Shown: positions 11,209-22,700 of the stretch, piece by piece
Layout: each line of letters opens with the position of its first letter
How positions within the stretch are numbered: position 1 is the stretch's first letter
From: Hysterium pulicare CBS 123377
Lineage: Eukaryota; Ascomycota; Dothideomycetes; Hysteriales; Hysteriaceae
DNA: 50,624 nt
Assembly (NCBI GenBank): GCA_000467715.1
Contig: AJFK01000201.1
Location: 1-50,624 of the forward strand
Direction of reading: 5' to 3'
Made by a program: the position numbers and the translations under genes
The notes under the pieces: generated by a model
Told to the model about the DNA's origin: nothing
What the model saw: the letters and a program-made list of their open reading frames with translations, nothing else
The model's database searches: none

Positions 11209-14200
11209 ATGGCAGAGAGCTACTTGGAGAAGGAGTTGACTTGCTCGGTGAGTGGTGTGTTTCCTCCATCTTCGGAGATGGATGTGGGGTCCAACGGTGA
11301 AGGTCACTTCAACAATTCTACCACGCAAGAAGAGCTCACATGTCCTGGGAGGATACGGAGGAGTGTTTTCAAGAGCTTCATTCTGTATAGCAGCTAAAGT
11401 TGTCTACGTTTACGACTTACACCTGCTGACTTCCACAAGATCTGCACAGACGTCCTCTATCAGCCTCTCACCCTCCTCGACTGCCTCCATACCTTTTGCG
11501 GCGCCTGTCTGAAAGAGTGGTTCCAATTCCAAGCCTCTACCGCGACATCTTTACACCCATATACATGTCCATCATGCCGGGCATCAGTGCGGGGCACAAA
11601 ACCAAATGCTACAGTTACTACCCTTCTAGACATGTTTCTGCAGGCAAATCCAGGCCGAGGAAAGTCACAGGAAGACAAGGAATCTGATAGCAAGAAGTAC
11701 AAGCCAGGAGACAATGTACTACCAAAGCTGCGGCGCAGACAGGACCCTGGTGATGAGGACGACCGGCGTTTAATGGATGAGGTACAGCAAATGAGCCTGA
11801 GAGAAGTTGGCATAAGCGGGGCAAATAGCAGTGGGAATCTGGAGCCCCCGAGAGAGCGTAGAAGAAGAGATAGGAGTAGAGATCGAAGTCGAGAGTCTGG
11901 GCACAGGGACGCGAGACAGCCAAGGGAATCCAGCAGGACCTCGCCGGAAGCTTTAACATCTGCAAGGAGAGACGTGCCCGCGAGGTCAGTGGGGCATCAG
12001 TCAAGCCTGAGATCACTTCTTAGTGCTTCGGAGCTGGATTCTACAGAGATGGAAGAGGAGATTATGCGGCAAATCATGGAAGAGGGTCTCCTAGACGGCA
12101 TTGATCTGAACAACATCGACGTAACTCAAGAGGACGAGATTAGCGAAAGAATAGCAGATGCGTATAGGAGGCGGCAACGGGAAAAGCAGCGTGAAAGGCA
12201 AGAGAGGCGCGAACGGCAGGCGAGAGAAAGTCGAGCAGAACCAGACCTTTCGTCGCCTCCAGCAACCCGCGAAGCCCGCAGTGAGTCGAGGACTGGTACC
12301 CCTCGGAATGAAGAGCAGCCACGGAGGCGACCACATGGCCGATCCGAGAGTGGGACATCGACTCCGCAAACCCAGCAATCTACTCATCCTCCGGTGTCTC
12401 GACCGGGCCTCATTGATGCTGCGAATCAAGGCACACGAGCACATCAACGGAGACCCTCGAGTCAAGGCAGTTCGAGGTCTGGCCGCCGTGCGGATCGTCC
12501 TACGAGCTTAAATGTCACTTCTTCGCGACAGGGCGCTCGTTCTGCCAATGATTTGACTGATCGGCCAGGTACTTCAGAAAGCGGAGATGGCAGGCGAAGG
12601 CGATTGTCTGATAACCAGCGAACTCATACTGATGCTGAGAGGCAGCAATTCCGGAGCAGTCTTAGCTCACATCCTTCATCGAATCCGAACTCTCCTAGGA
12701 GAGCAGTCTTCCAGGTGAATTCCGAAAGCCCCTCAAGCACGCCTACAGGAGCATCGACACCGACTGCAGTACTCCCACCATCCAATTTTCGCCGAACTAC
12801 TGATCCGACCCATATAAGGCAAGCTCGTCAAGCGAGTAATGGCTCTCAACCACCTGGATCCCCTTCGTTGGGTGTTCCACGTTGTACCACAGAGCCCCCA
12901 GCGAACAGAGCACGATCATCCTCTACTGCTGCTGCACCTCCTCATACACTTTACGCAGAACCTGAGGTATCATGTATGAGGTGCGGAAGAGAACAAATTG
13001 AATACGAGCTTCATTATAACTGCTCGCGGTGTCAGAGTGGCAGCTATAATATCTGCCTAAGCTGTTACCGTGAACGTAGAGGTTGTAAGCACTGGTTTGG
13101 TTTCGGATGGGAAGCGTGGCGGCAATATGAAAGACAAGCACCTCCAGGAGGCTATCAACCCAACCACGAACACCCACACATACTCGTAGGTCACAGGTAC
13201 CAACGGCCTACAAGACCTCCACAACCAGATTCGTCATCCCAACCGTCGTCGACCGCCCCTCGACGACAAATGACAGATGAGGATCCTGCCAAACGCCTTG
13301 AATCCGGCGTCTTTTGCGACATGTGCCACGCTTTCGCAAACTCCTGCTACTGGAAATGCGATATCTGTAACGAAGGCGCTTGGGGCTTCTGCAACGACTG
13401 TGTGAATCAAAGTCGTCATTGCACTCATCCGCTCTTACCAATCGCACACCGACCATCCAATTCTTCCAAACCAACACACACTCTCGAAAACAACCACGAA
13501 GGCACCACCACATCCGTTCCTTCAAGTCCTCGCCCAGAGACCTCCCACCGCGCCGCACCACTTTCTCCCGGCCTCTTGCCTCCCGAGCAAGAAATGCATC
13601 CCACAACACCGCCCTTAACCCCCAAATCCGCCTCACTAATCCTTGGTCCAGGCGTCATAACGATCGCAAATTCCATCTTCCGCCCTCTAACCTTCACAAC
13701 CGTCTGCAACATCTGCACATATCCCATCCCACCCTCGCACACCCGCTTCCACTGTCCAAAATGCAACGCCGGCGACTACGACATCTGTACGCCATGCTAT
13801 CACAAACTCGTCTCCTCGGGACGCATCAACTCCGACAACGGCGCGAATGGGTGGAGAAGGTGTTTACGCGGGCATAGGATGGTGATTGTAGGGTTCGAGG
13901 ATAGAGACGGAGGTCAACGACGCGTTGTGACCAGAGACTTGGTAGGTGGATTGAGGCTGCGCGATCAAGACATCACCGCAACCACCGCCGCCCCCTCCAA
14001 CCCTCCCACATCCCCCACACATGCACCAGACTGGTCCTGGAATGAAGCAACCGGCGTTCGAAAGACGCGCACGCCGATGGGCGAACCAGTCTTCAGCCCC
14101 TCGCGCTTCCCGCCTGATGGAGGAATCGGACTGAGGATCACGGCCGCTTGGGGCTATTTCCCGGCGAAGGGAGTCAAGGATGAGTTGATGTTTCCAAAAT

Positions 14201-14319
14201 ATGCGGAGATTCGAGAGGCGGAAGATATCAATGGGGATTGGTTCTGGGGCGTATATGCTGGGGGAAAAGGATTGTTTCCGGGGAATTATGGGAAGGTTGT
14301 TGGGGAGATGGGTCGGTGA
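11209..14319 (+). CDS. Large RING-finger protein with ZZ-like zinc fingers and SH3-like tail
   Basis: Exon 1 is 11209-11247 (13 codons). A 192-bp intron (GTGAGT..AAG) follows, then exon 2 at 11440-14319; total 972 residues. Splicing completes a textbook C3HC4 RING: C12, C15, C28, H30, C33, C36, C56, C59. The intron falls between C12 and C15. Next comes a long disordered, Arg/Ser/Glu-rich region with a charged coiled-coil-like stretch (about 190-225), then Ser/Pro/Thr-rich sequence. Three Cys-rich ZZ-like modules follow at about 525-590 (CMRCG..CSRCQ..CLSCY..HWF), 638-680 (CDMCHAF..CDIC..CNDC..HCTH) and 768-835 (CNICTYPI..CPKC..CTPCY..GH). The last 60 residues look like an SH3 fold (AWGYFPAKG.DEL.FPKYAEI..GDWFWGVYAGGKGLFPGNYGKVV). 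I infer an E3 ubiquitin ligase or scaffold; no substrate can be named. Confidence 0.88.
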
Positions 14320-15140
14320 TTGTCTTCAGCTTGGGTCTAAAACATAGAAACTGAAAGGTTATCTTAATTCTGGGGGAGGATTTTTCGTCTTATTCGTGGG
14401 AGGGCGCATTTCGGAGGGGTAATACGCATTTTTTGGCATTTGATATGACGATCATGATATATGAAGATAGGGAGGCATTAGTTTTTATAAAAGAGTCTTG
14501 GTGGGAAGAGATAGGTATATATCCTGTTGGCTATTAGATAAAACTCTATACGTTCCACAATCTGACATTCGACGTAAAAGGTTATTGGCGTTTCCATAGC
14601 AAACGAGGGGGTATATAAAGAACTCCAGTAGTACTAGAATGAAGTAGAAACGCATCCAATGCAATCGATTCTTGTCCCGTCTCCTCCTGCCATAGATAGA
14701 CATCTGTATCGTCCGCCGTTCATCCATCGATCTGAAAGAGCTTCAATGACATATACAATCCAGACATCTGTGGAAGCAAAGGTAGATTCTCTCTCATGTC
14801 TTGCTCTTGCTAAACTTCGACTAGACCTTCCTCCACCATCTCCGCCCTAAGAATCTTGATTACGGAGATTCTTGATAGCCTTTTCTGATAGATTTTTTTC
14901 GACAGATTTTTTTCGACAGATGTTTTGGATAACTTTTTCTGACAGCCTTTTCTGAGAGCTTTTTTCGATAGCTTTTTCAGATATTTTTTTTGATAGCAGT
15001 TTGATAGCAGTTTTCGCTAGCAGTTTTCGATAGATTCTTTCAAAAATTCTACCATGATCTCCAGCATCTACATGACCTCAATCTCGCCTTTCCGCATCCA
15101 CTTCCTTCTCCCATCTTCGTTCCCAGTACCCCTCACGGAC
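14320..15140. other. Convergent 3' intergenic region
   Basis: The RING/ZZ gene and the EBP gene converge here. The only structure is the T-rich degenerate tandem repeat at 14868-15040. Confidence 0.5.
14868..15040. repeat. T-rich degenerate short tandem repeat
   Basis: About 13 variants of an 11-15 bp unit, roughly TTTTTCGATAGC, follow each other without gaps. The GATAG/GACAG core and the T-run length vary. The array sits in the 3'-3' intergenic space, within 130 bp of the EBP stop codon. Confidence 0.75.
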
Positions 15141-16487
15141 CTAATCATCCTTCTTGCCTAGATAATTGACCAACTCGACCATTTCGGCTTGTGAAAGGGC
15201 GGAACTGATGGCTTTGTAGGATTCGTAGAGGATCCAGAGAGGGAAGAACACCCAGAGCATGTTGAAGAAGGTCAAGTAGACCCATCTGTTTGTGTCAGTC
15301 AGTGTGACGTTTCATTGGGAGTGAGGGTGCATGGAGATGGAGGCGGAGTACGGAGAGAAGGAGAGTTGTATAGTAGACGGCAGAAGTTCAGGGGTGTAGG
15401 GACGTAAACCAAGACGTCCAAAAAAAGATATCCAAGGGATTTTGAGGGTCCTTTCACAGCATCGATCGTGCCTACGGAGTTTGGCTGAGGGGCCAATTTC
15501 AGAGAAAATGAGAAGATGAGGAGGCTTGGGATAGCGGAAGGATATTGAAAAGTCTTTTTAACCCGAAAAGCTTATTCCGGCATCGTGGGGAAGGGACAAA
15601 GAAAGCTGGAGGACTCACAAGTACATCCAGTTTGAGGTATCCAGATTGGTGGAGCCACTCAACCATTCAGGAGCGAAGGTCATGAAGCCTGTTAGCATGG
15701 AGAACAAGTTAGCATCATGTCTTTTCAATGTTACAACAGTCCAAGTCCCGATCTTGTACTCCAGAACGTTTCTTCCCGAGCAGGTCGACATCCTCAAGGT
15801 ATGCTTTTCTGCATCCCCTTCAATCCATTCCCTATAATTGCAGACAGAGCATCACTCACCTCCATATAACTCCCCAGTAGCAAGAACACACATCCAGAAC
15901 CACTTCCTATTCACTCCCTTTCCCCTCCCCTCTTCCCTCCTAAGTAACTCACAAATCCAAAGCGCAAGCGGCGCCCCAATGCAAACCGTCAAAAGCTCTA
16001 GACTCACCACCGTCAAGTCCGCCCCACCCCACCTCCTATCCGCCTTCGCATATTCCTGCCAGAGCTTACTGAACGGGCCCGTGCCATAGTTCGCACCGTA
16101 AAGCCTGTCCTCGACGCCGAGGAAGTATACATCTGGTGGTGTGAGCAGAAGGAGGTGTTGGGGATGGCCGCGGACTGTAGCGGAGAAAGACGTTGGTAGC
16201 GAATAGGAGACGAAGAAGCAGTTGTAGAGGAAGGAGCCTTCGAAGAGGAGGTGGATGAGGGCGTCGAACAGATGCCAGACGAACAGGATTCGGGTCTTTA
16301 TAGTGGCGGACGTGGGTAGAAGACGGACGGAGAGGGCATAGGCAGCTATGAGAACGGAGAGGGCAGCGAAAAGGGAGAGGATAGTTGTTGCGTCGATGTC
16401 TGGCGTTCCAGTCGGAAGTGTTGGAGGCGGTGAGAAGGTATGTTTACGGGGGAGGACGGATGGCTTCGAGGAAGACCAGAGACCCAT
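15141..16487 (-). CDS. EBP-family sterol isomerase (emopamil-binding / EXPERA domain)
   Basis: Three exons, 16487-15860, 15688-15619 and 15285-15141, joined over introns of 171 and 333 bp, encode 280 residues. The family (EBP, EXPERA domain) moves the sterol B-ring double bond from C8 to C7 in the ER membrane. Family marks are WHLFDALIHLLFEGSFLYNCF (the His and Glu face the sterol pocket in EBP), LWQEYAKADRRWGGADLTVVSLELLTV, a following helix with an ATGELYGG turn, and, after splicing, NWMYLWVYLTFFNMLWVFFPLWILYESY. Five or so membrane helices are visible. The start at 16487 (MGLWSSSK) precedes a short polar N-terminus. Ascomycetes usually perform this ergosterol step with the unrelated Erg2, so this protein may serve another sterol or stress role. 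Confidence 0.88.
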
Positions 16488-17488
16488 TTGTGAAGAGCGC
16501 TGATGTTGAAGCGAGCTGCAATGGGTGGGGCGCGTACGTCGCGTGTCTGCGTGCTGTTGGAGATGCTGTCTGCGTGGACATGGACGAGTCCAATGGCCGT
16601 TGCAGGCGTGGAGAGCGGATGCGGCAGATGTGGCACATCGTGAGCCCCAGCCCAAAGGTCACACGTCGACGCTTCTCGTACGCTCTCGACCATCAGCGTA
16701 GACACGTTATAAGTCACCTGCGTTGGCACATGTCTTGTCACACAATTGTTATTCAATGTTTTTGACATTTCTTAGCTTTGTCCGTCGGCTTGCTTGCCTC
16801 GCCGCCCCCCCTTCTAAACAGACGCAAGTTGAACGCGAGCAAACTGAAACGACGCAACAGCCGGCCAGCGATGATCAAAATCAATTTGAAAATCTCTAGC
16901 AAGAGCCCGAGGACGCACTGTCGCGAAGGCTAACTCTACTCCTCCCTGTTCGAAATCTCGCTGGCCAACGCTCTGGTCAGCGAGGGGAAAAAATCGCAAA
17001 ACTAAGGATGCACACAAAACCAAACACTTTTCCTTCCCTAAGCGATTGAGAACGCTACACACCCGGAGAGGGGAGCCTCGGAGAACGACGAACAATTACA
17101 GCCAGTCTATAGACCAGGAAAGCAGGATAACAGGGCCCCTAGGAAGCCGCCCAAACGCCATCATAGAACAACATGCAAGAACCGCCCAGGAAAATGTATC
17201 AGAGCAAGCCATCCCGGAAAAATATGCACCCAGGAAAATTCAAAGCCACACCCGCAACAGGATTGAGCGTCGCTGAGAAATCGAAAAAATCACTTAGTCT
17301 CGAGGCCTCATTGAAGAAGACTCGCGAGCTCTCGAGCAACAATACTGACAAGGTATCGCGTCTCGAAGCTCCACGTCGTCGAAATCAAGTCAGGTCGTAA
17401 CAGCGTAATCGTGACTAGAAAAATTCGTAATATCGTCCAGGCTCCGTCTAGGCACGATCGAATCCGTCACTATCCTTCACCATCCTCA
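16488..17488. other. Intergenic, no recognisable gene
   Basis: This holds the promoter of the EBP gene on its left side and the 3' end of the minus-strand PP1 subunit gene on its right. Small ORFs around 17046-17400 are Lys/Arg-rich but unrecognised. Confidence 0.45.
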
Positions 17489-19791
17489 CTACACACAAGC
17501 CGTCGGAGTGTGTGAGGGTTCTGGGAAAATACCACCATGCATACCGTAGCCATACTGGAATGGAGATGGAATCCTGTCAACGGGATCAGCTCCCGTCATA
17601 CGCCCCGGGGAGGTCGATCGGGACAGAAAATGATTTTGGCTTCTGGAAGAGTATCTGGAATCACTGGCACCATCGACAAGCTGAGACAACTCCTTGAGTG
17701 GTGAGGGTGGACTGTTTGAGCCGGACGATTTGTTACTTCCGGAGTCGTTGGCCGAAACATAATCGCCAGACCCATCAGTTGAAGCGTCCTTGACAATGGC
17801 AGAGGTGGTTAATTGAGGGGAGCCCTTTCCGTTGGGAGTGCCAAACTGGTTTCAGCGTTAGTATCGGAGGGAGAGGCCAGCCCGGGACGCGGAGGAGCAC
17901 GTACGAAACAAAACTTCTGAATCAACTCATTGTATTCCGCCGACTGCAAATCCGGTTTTTCCAACGAGAGGGCATCCGGTCGAGTGCCTGGAATAGGGGC
18001 GGTGAGATGACCAGTAGTCTTCGTATTGGTACTGGCACTCTTGTTGCTCTTGTCAAAGTAATCGTTAGCTTCGGTTGACTTTGACACCTTGATTCCGCTG
18101 CGATCTCCCATAGCAGTCTGGGCATTGGAAAGAGCGGCAGTCAGAGAGGCGCCAAAGTCGTATCGAGTCGAGAAATGTTGTCCCGCGGGGTTCCGACGAG
18201 GTGCTTGATCTGGAAAGAAGTTGCCCCGATTCTTGGATTTAGGTTTGAGGCGGATAGTAGAATTAGGGGAATCGCCAATAATCCCCCGAGTAGAGCCAAA
18301 CTCAAACTTATTGTCAAGGCTATGGCCAAAGTCATCATCGAATGAGCCGACCGGCATGGAGCGAGGTCGTGGTCCTGTTGGGGAATGTCTGCTGCGTGGA
18401 ATGGCGCCCAAAGTACCGGAGGTATGATGTGCTTGCGCGCCACCCCTGACCTTGGGCTTTGTCTTCTTAACAAAATCCACCTGGAAGTTCATCGATGCGT
18501 TGTTATCCCAGAACTCCTGTCCGTTGACATTGTATCGCACACAAAGCAACAGGGTCTTCGACTCCAAGTTTGCTTGGTCGGTCAACTTGATGTTGAAATT
18601 AAAACGGTCGTACCCATCATTACTTTGCTTCTTACGGACGTCATTGTTGTACTCTGCGACAACCTCCGATGTAGTCTTCCAATAGTCCAATGTGAAACGG
18701 GCTACGACGAATTTATGAAACGCGATATTGGCGACTGCTACGCTTCCAACCAAAGTCTTATTGTCGGATGACAGAAAAACTCTTTCCACTCGCACAGGCA
18801 TTGTCTTTCGTTCGTACGTCTCTCGGGGGAAATTGGCCAATTTAATTTCCCATTCGACTGCTTTGGATTTATACCCGTCATCGTACCCAAATGGATACTC
18901 ACTCTCGCTATCGTAGGTTTCAACAGGAGAAGAACCCGCACTGACAGCGATAGGGCGGTCAACCTGGAGAAAGTGACGGACATGTTCAAGTTCTTCGTTG
19001 AAATGGACAGCTTTGGAGAAGGTTGGTGTGCCTGGCATGCTCGAGGGTCTTCGACGGGATGGGGGTCGAAGGGCGGGCTTCACCAACTCGCCGGACTTCT
19101 TACGGAGTAGAGGCGGTTTTATCCGCAACTCGTCATCCTCGACATCGCTGTCTTCTGAAGAACTTATGACTGGGTTGGTGTTAAGGCCTGGAACATGCTG
19201 CGACAGCGTTATCTCACTCGAAGATCTGGAATGAGATATTTTCCGTGCTTCCGGGGTAAGGGCCGGCCGGATCGGCGGGGTGGTTGCAGCTGTGGTTGCC
19301 GCTGTGTTCACTGGTGTATCCGTGGCACCATCCTCGCCTCGATTGGGTGAGTATTCTCTTTTTAAGTCGATTTGCTGCAGTGCTTGTTGAAGCTCCTTCA
19401 GATTATTCAAATCGCGGCCTCGCTCTTCATCGTCGGAGGAATCAGGAGGAGTCGTTATCGCACCTGACGGAATCAGAAGATCGTTTACAGGAGAGGGAGA
19501 TTGTCGGAGGCTACCATTTACAGAGGGTCCCTGGCTTTTCTCGGATTCCGAAGCAACGTTTACGTTACCATTTTCCACCTGACCATTGTTGGTTTGGTTG
19601 GAGATGGAGGGTGATCGTCGGTGTTTGTTTAGGTAGGATGTCGAGGAGACTGAACGGGGAAGGGCAGGTCTTTGGTGAGTAACGGGCAACCCGGCTATTC
19701 CCTGTTCACTATAGGAATGATTGCGGCTCAAGACAGGAGTATTTGATGTTGAGGTTGCAGGTGACCGCTGGGTTGGCGGAGTGTAAGGCAT
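17489..19791 (-). CDS. gac1: PP1 regulatory subunit with CBM21 domain (Gac1-like)
   Basis: Exons 19791-17905 and 17845-17489 around a 59-bp intron (GTACGT, CTAAC, CAG) give 747 residues. Gac1-type subunits bring type-1 protein phosphatase to glycogen and activate glycogen synthase. The RVxF-type docking motif KAVHF is at residues 260-264. The CBM21 carbohydrate-binding domain follows at about 305-440 (VRVERVFLSSDNKTLVGSVAVANIAFHK, VARFTLDYWKT, YDRFNFNIKL, LLCVRYNVNGQEFWDNNASMNFQVDF). The N-terminus is Ser/Pro-rich with many possible phosphosites, and the C-terminal half is disordered. The short C-terminal exon (119 codons with stop) continues the Ser/Pro-rich tail and ends in TACV. The MPYTPPTQRS start is the usual one for fungal orthologs. 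Confidence 0.92.
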
Positions 19792-22700
19792 CCGGTCGAC
19801 TTCGCAGGTACCGAAGAAGTTGATCGAATGGTGGTGATAGGAATTACGGGCTTCGGGGCATTACAAAAGAAGGTATTAAAACAAATCGGCTAGGATCTAA
19901 GATGTTGTATTAGTAGAAGAATTGGGCCCAGATAAGAACAGCGTAGTGAAATACGGAAGGCGATAACGAAATCATCGAGTGATTTGATGAAAGCTTTTTG
20001 AGGGAATTTGTGTTTGAGTCTATACTCACAGAAAATAACGTGAGAGGGTCCACGAACGTAGCAAACGCTCAGATACGGCTCTCGTAGGTGAAGGTCGCGA
20101 CAGTCGAAGTACTCACAGCTAGTGAAAGCTGTAAGGTCGAGTATACAACGACTCACGAGGGAGGGAGGATGAGGTGGAGAAGTCCTATCGACAGTTGCTA
20201 AAATTGTCGACGAAGGAAAGCAGGAAAGCGTAGCCGGTGGGTTCCGGTGAGCTGTGGCACACTGCCTTTTCACCTACAAGGTGTGTCGAGGAGGAACGAT
20301 GGTGTGATAGAGGCTGCCGAGCCTTTGTTTGATAAGCCCACCACCAATCTGGTCAAAGAACCTTGATGTCAAAGGCAAACAAGGAGACGATGACGCCCGA
20401 TAATAAAGAGAAGACAGGCTGGCAATGGCCTAGAGAATGTTGAAGAGAAGAAGGAGGTGAGGAGAAGGTGTTGAGAGTGGTGGTGCAGCAAAGGCCTGCG
20501 ACTATTGGCACGGGCGAGCAACGAAATCGGATGCTCAGCGGGCCAGGATGCTCGATAACCTCGATGGGCAAGCAGCGCGCACGGAGTGCAGCTGGGCTCG
20601 TCCCCCACTTACTAGGGAGCACCGTTCGTATGCTGCGCCAATGCAGAAATGCAGAAGCGAATGAATGGCTTGAGCCGGCTGCAGCACTGCTCCACCCCAA
20701 CAAACTGGGATAACGGCCCAGGGTTGCGCCCACAACAGTCTGCACCCCGAGGCCGCCACGGCCACTCTGCGAGCGAAATCGTCAACGACCTGTGGCTGAG
20801 GTAGACGCCGGCCGGCAAGAAACAATGGGGACGGTGGGACAATTCTTGGGACCGGACAGGATGGGTGGCGAGCGGAGATGGGCGGGTGGGCTGCGAATCG
20901 ACTCAGTAGTCATCAACAGTGCCGTCGAGTACATCGGAGAACCTTCTAATACTTTGCCTACCGAAGAGGACACGCTATCCGGGCTCTGAGGCTACACACT
21001 ACTCTGCTTTTATCTCGGATTCGCGGCCGCAGCAGCAAAGCAGGACTTCGCGATGCTCGACCAACAACCTGGCCGAAACATCTGCTGGGCCACCGTCACG
21101 GCCTCCGCCATGGCATAGGTAACATCGGTAACATCAGTATCACGTCTCCGTCACCGCATCATGATGTGCTGACAAGGCGAGTCGCGGTTCCCTCGGTGGG
21201 GAGAGAGTGCTATGCTTCATATGGCAGTCATCTTGGTAACTTCCAAGGTTTGCCAGCGGTTCTCGTGTGGAAATCTGCGTCTGCCATGCTTTTTCCTCAC
21301 GCTTCTTCCTACAGTAATAACATGGGGGCCTCCCAATTTGCTTTCAAGCCACCCACGCGCTGAGGCGTTCGGCATGAAATTTTTTACGCTCAGACAGCCC
21401 ACTCCTGCAAACGTCGCATGATGTCATTCATTGCTCCACATCCACCACCACCATTGACTCAATTCATCCTGAGGAGCCAGTTCGAAAATAGTTCATCTCT
21501 GCTGAGTAGTATGGTGGCCTCAGTACGAAGCTGTGTAGAGGGTTTGGGTGCGAAACTCGAGGCACAGCGTCTGAAAAATCCTCTCCATCCGCCGATGCTA
21601 AACTTGGCGAGCCCCTCCGAACCCATGTCGCAAAGAGGCAGCGATCAACGAGCAATTCGATGCGGGCAAAAAGGCGGTGGGGCCAATGCCCAATCAATCT
21701 CGTTTACAGCATCAGCTAAGCCACATCCTTGTCAGACTCAATGCGGCTGACTTGTCCGTAAGAGATGGCCCTAAGCGAGCCGTCGTGTTGTTGAGAGCGC
21801 TATCTGGCATCAACAACGAAATGCTGATACGCCTTTCCCGATCAGAAAACTCCATACATGTCACTGCGAGGCCTGAATATGCACTCCACTCGCCTTCTTT
21901 CCGCATGCTTTCCGGATCCACAGATACTTGATGCATGTATCTCTTGCGCGGAGGAGCTTGTATCCCCAGACTCCCTTTGCGCCGCACACGCAGCCTCAAA
22001 TGAGCCTCCTTTGCACGTTCCAATGATGTGAAACCTCGTTCCCAGACCTCTGGGTCCATGCCACCGCTGTTACACTTACGCCATCTTCATCTTGTTCGCC
22101 TGCCTCCAGAACTTCTTCAATTGGCCACAGCTGACCGCCGCAGCACAAGGGCGAGGGGCTTCAGATTTCCCCGCATTATAATCGAAAGAGCCGTGCTTGG
22201 GCATGCTTCAAGAGCCCAATGAATCTCGAGACAGTCAATAGCACGGAGAGTTATGACTCGGCATATGAAGACAAGGAGCAAATTACGAAACCGAGATGGA
22301 GAAGAAGTTTGATGAAAGCGTGACCTGCTGCTAACTCTGACCGTACAGTTGTTGCGCGCGGTTATCCTTCCTCCATAATCTCTGATTCTGGCGTGCGGCA
22401 TGTTTCGAACTCAGACAACGCCTTGGGTGCAGCTCAACCTAAATTTATTCCCGACAACATGGGATGAGCTGACTGCAAAGCCCACCATTCGAACGATTCT
22501 TGTAGACACATTTTCATAAGATCACCTTTTCATAAGATCACCTTCTTTTAGCCAAGGAAAGATCCAAACATGAGTCCTTCTCGACGGGCCCATCCTTGAA
22601 ACAAGTTAGGAATACGAAATTGACCCTCTTCTAACCCAAGCACTTAGCACTGCAATTTTCAAATCCCATGACCGAAAACGGACTCTTCAACATGTCCCAT

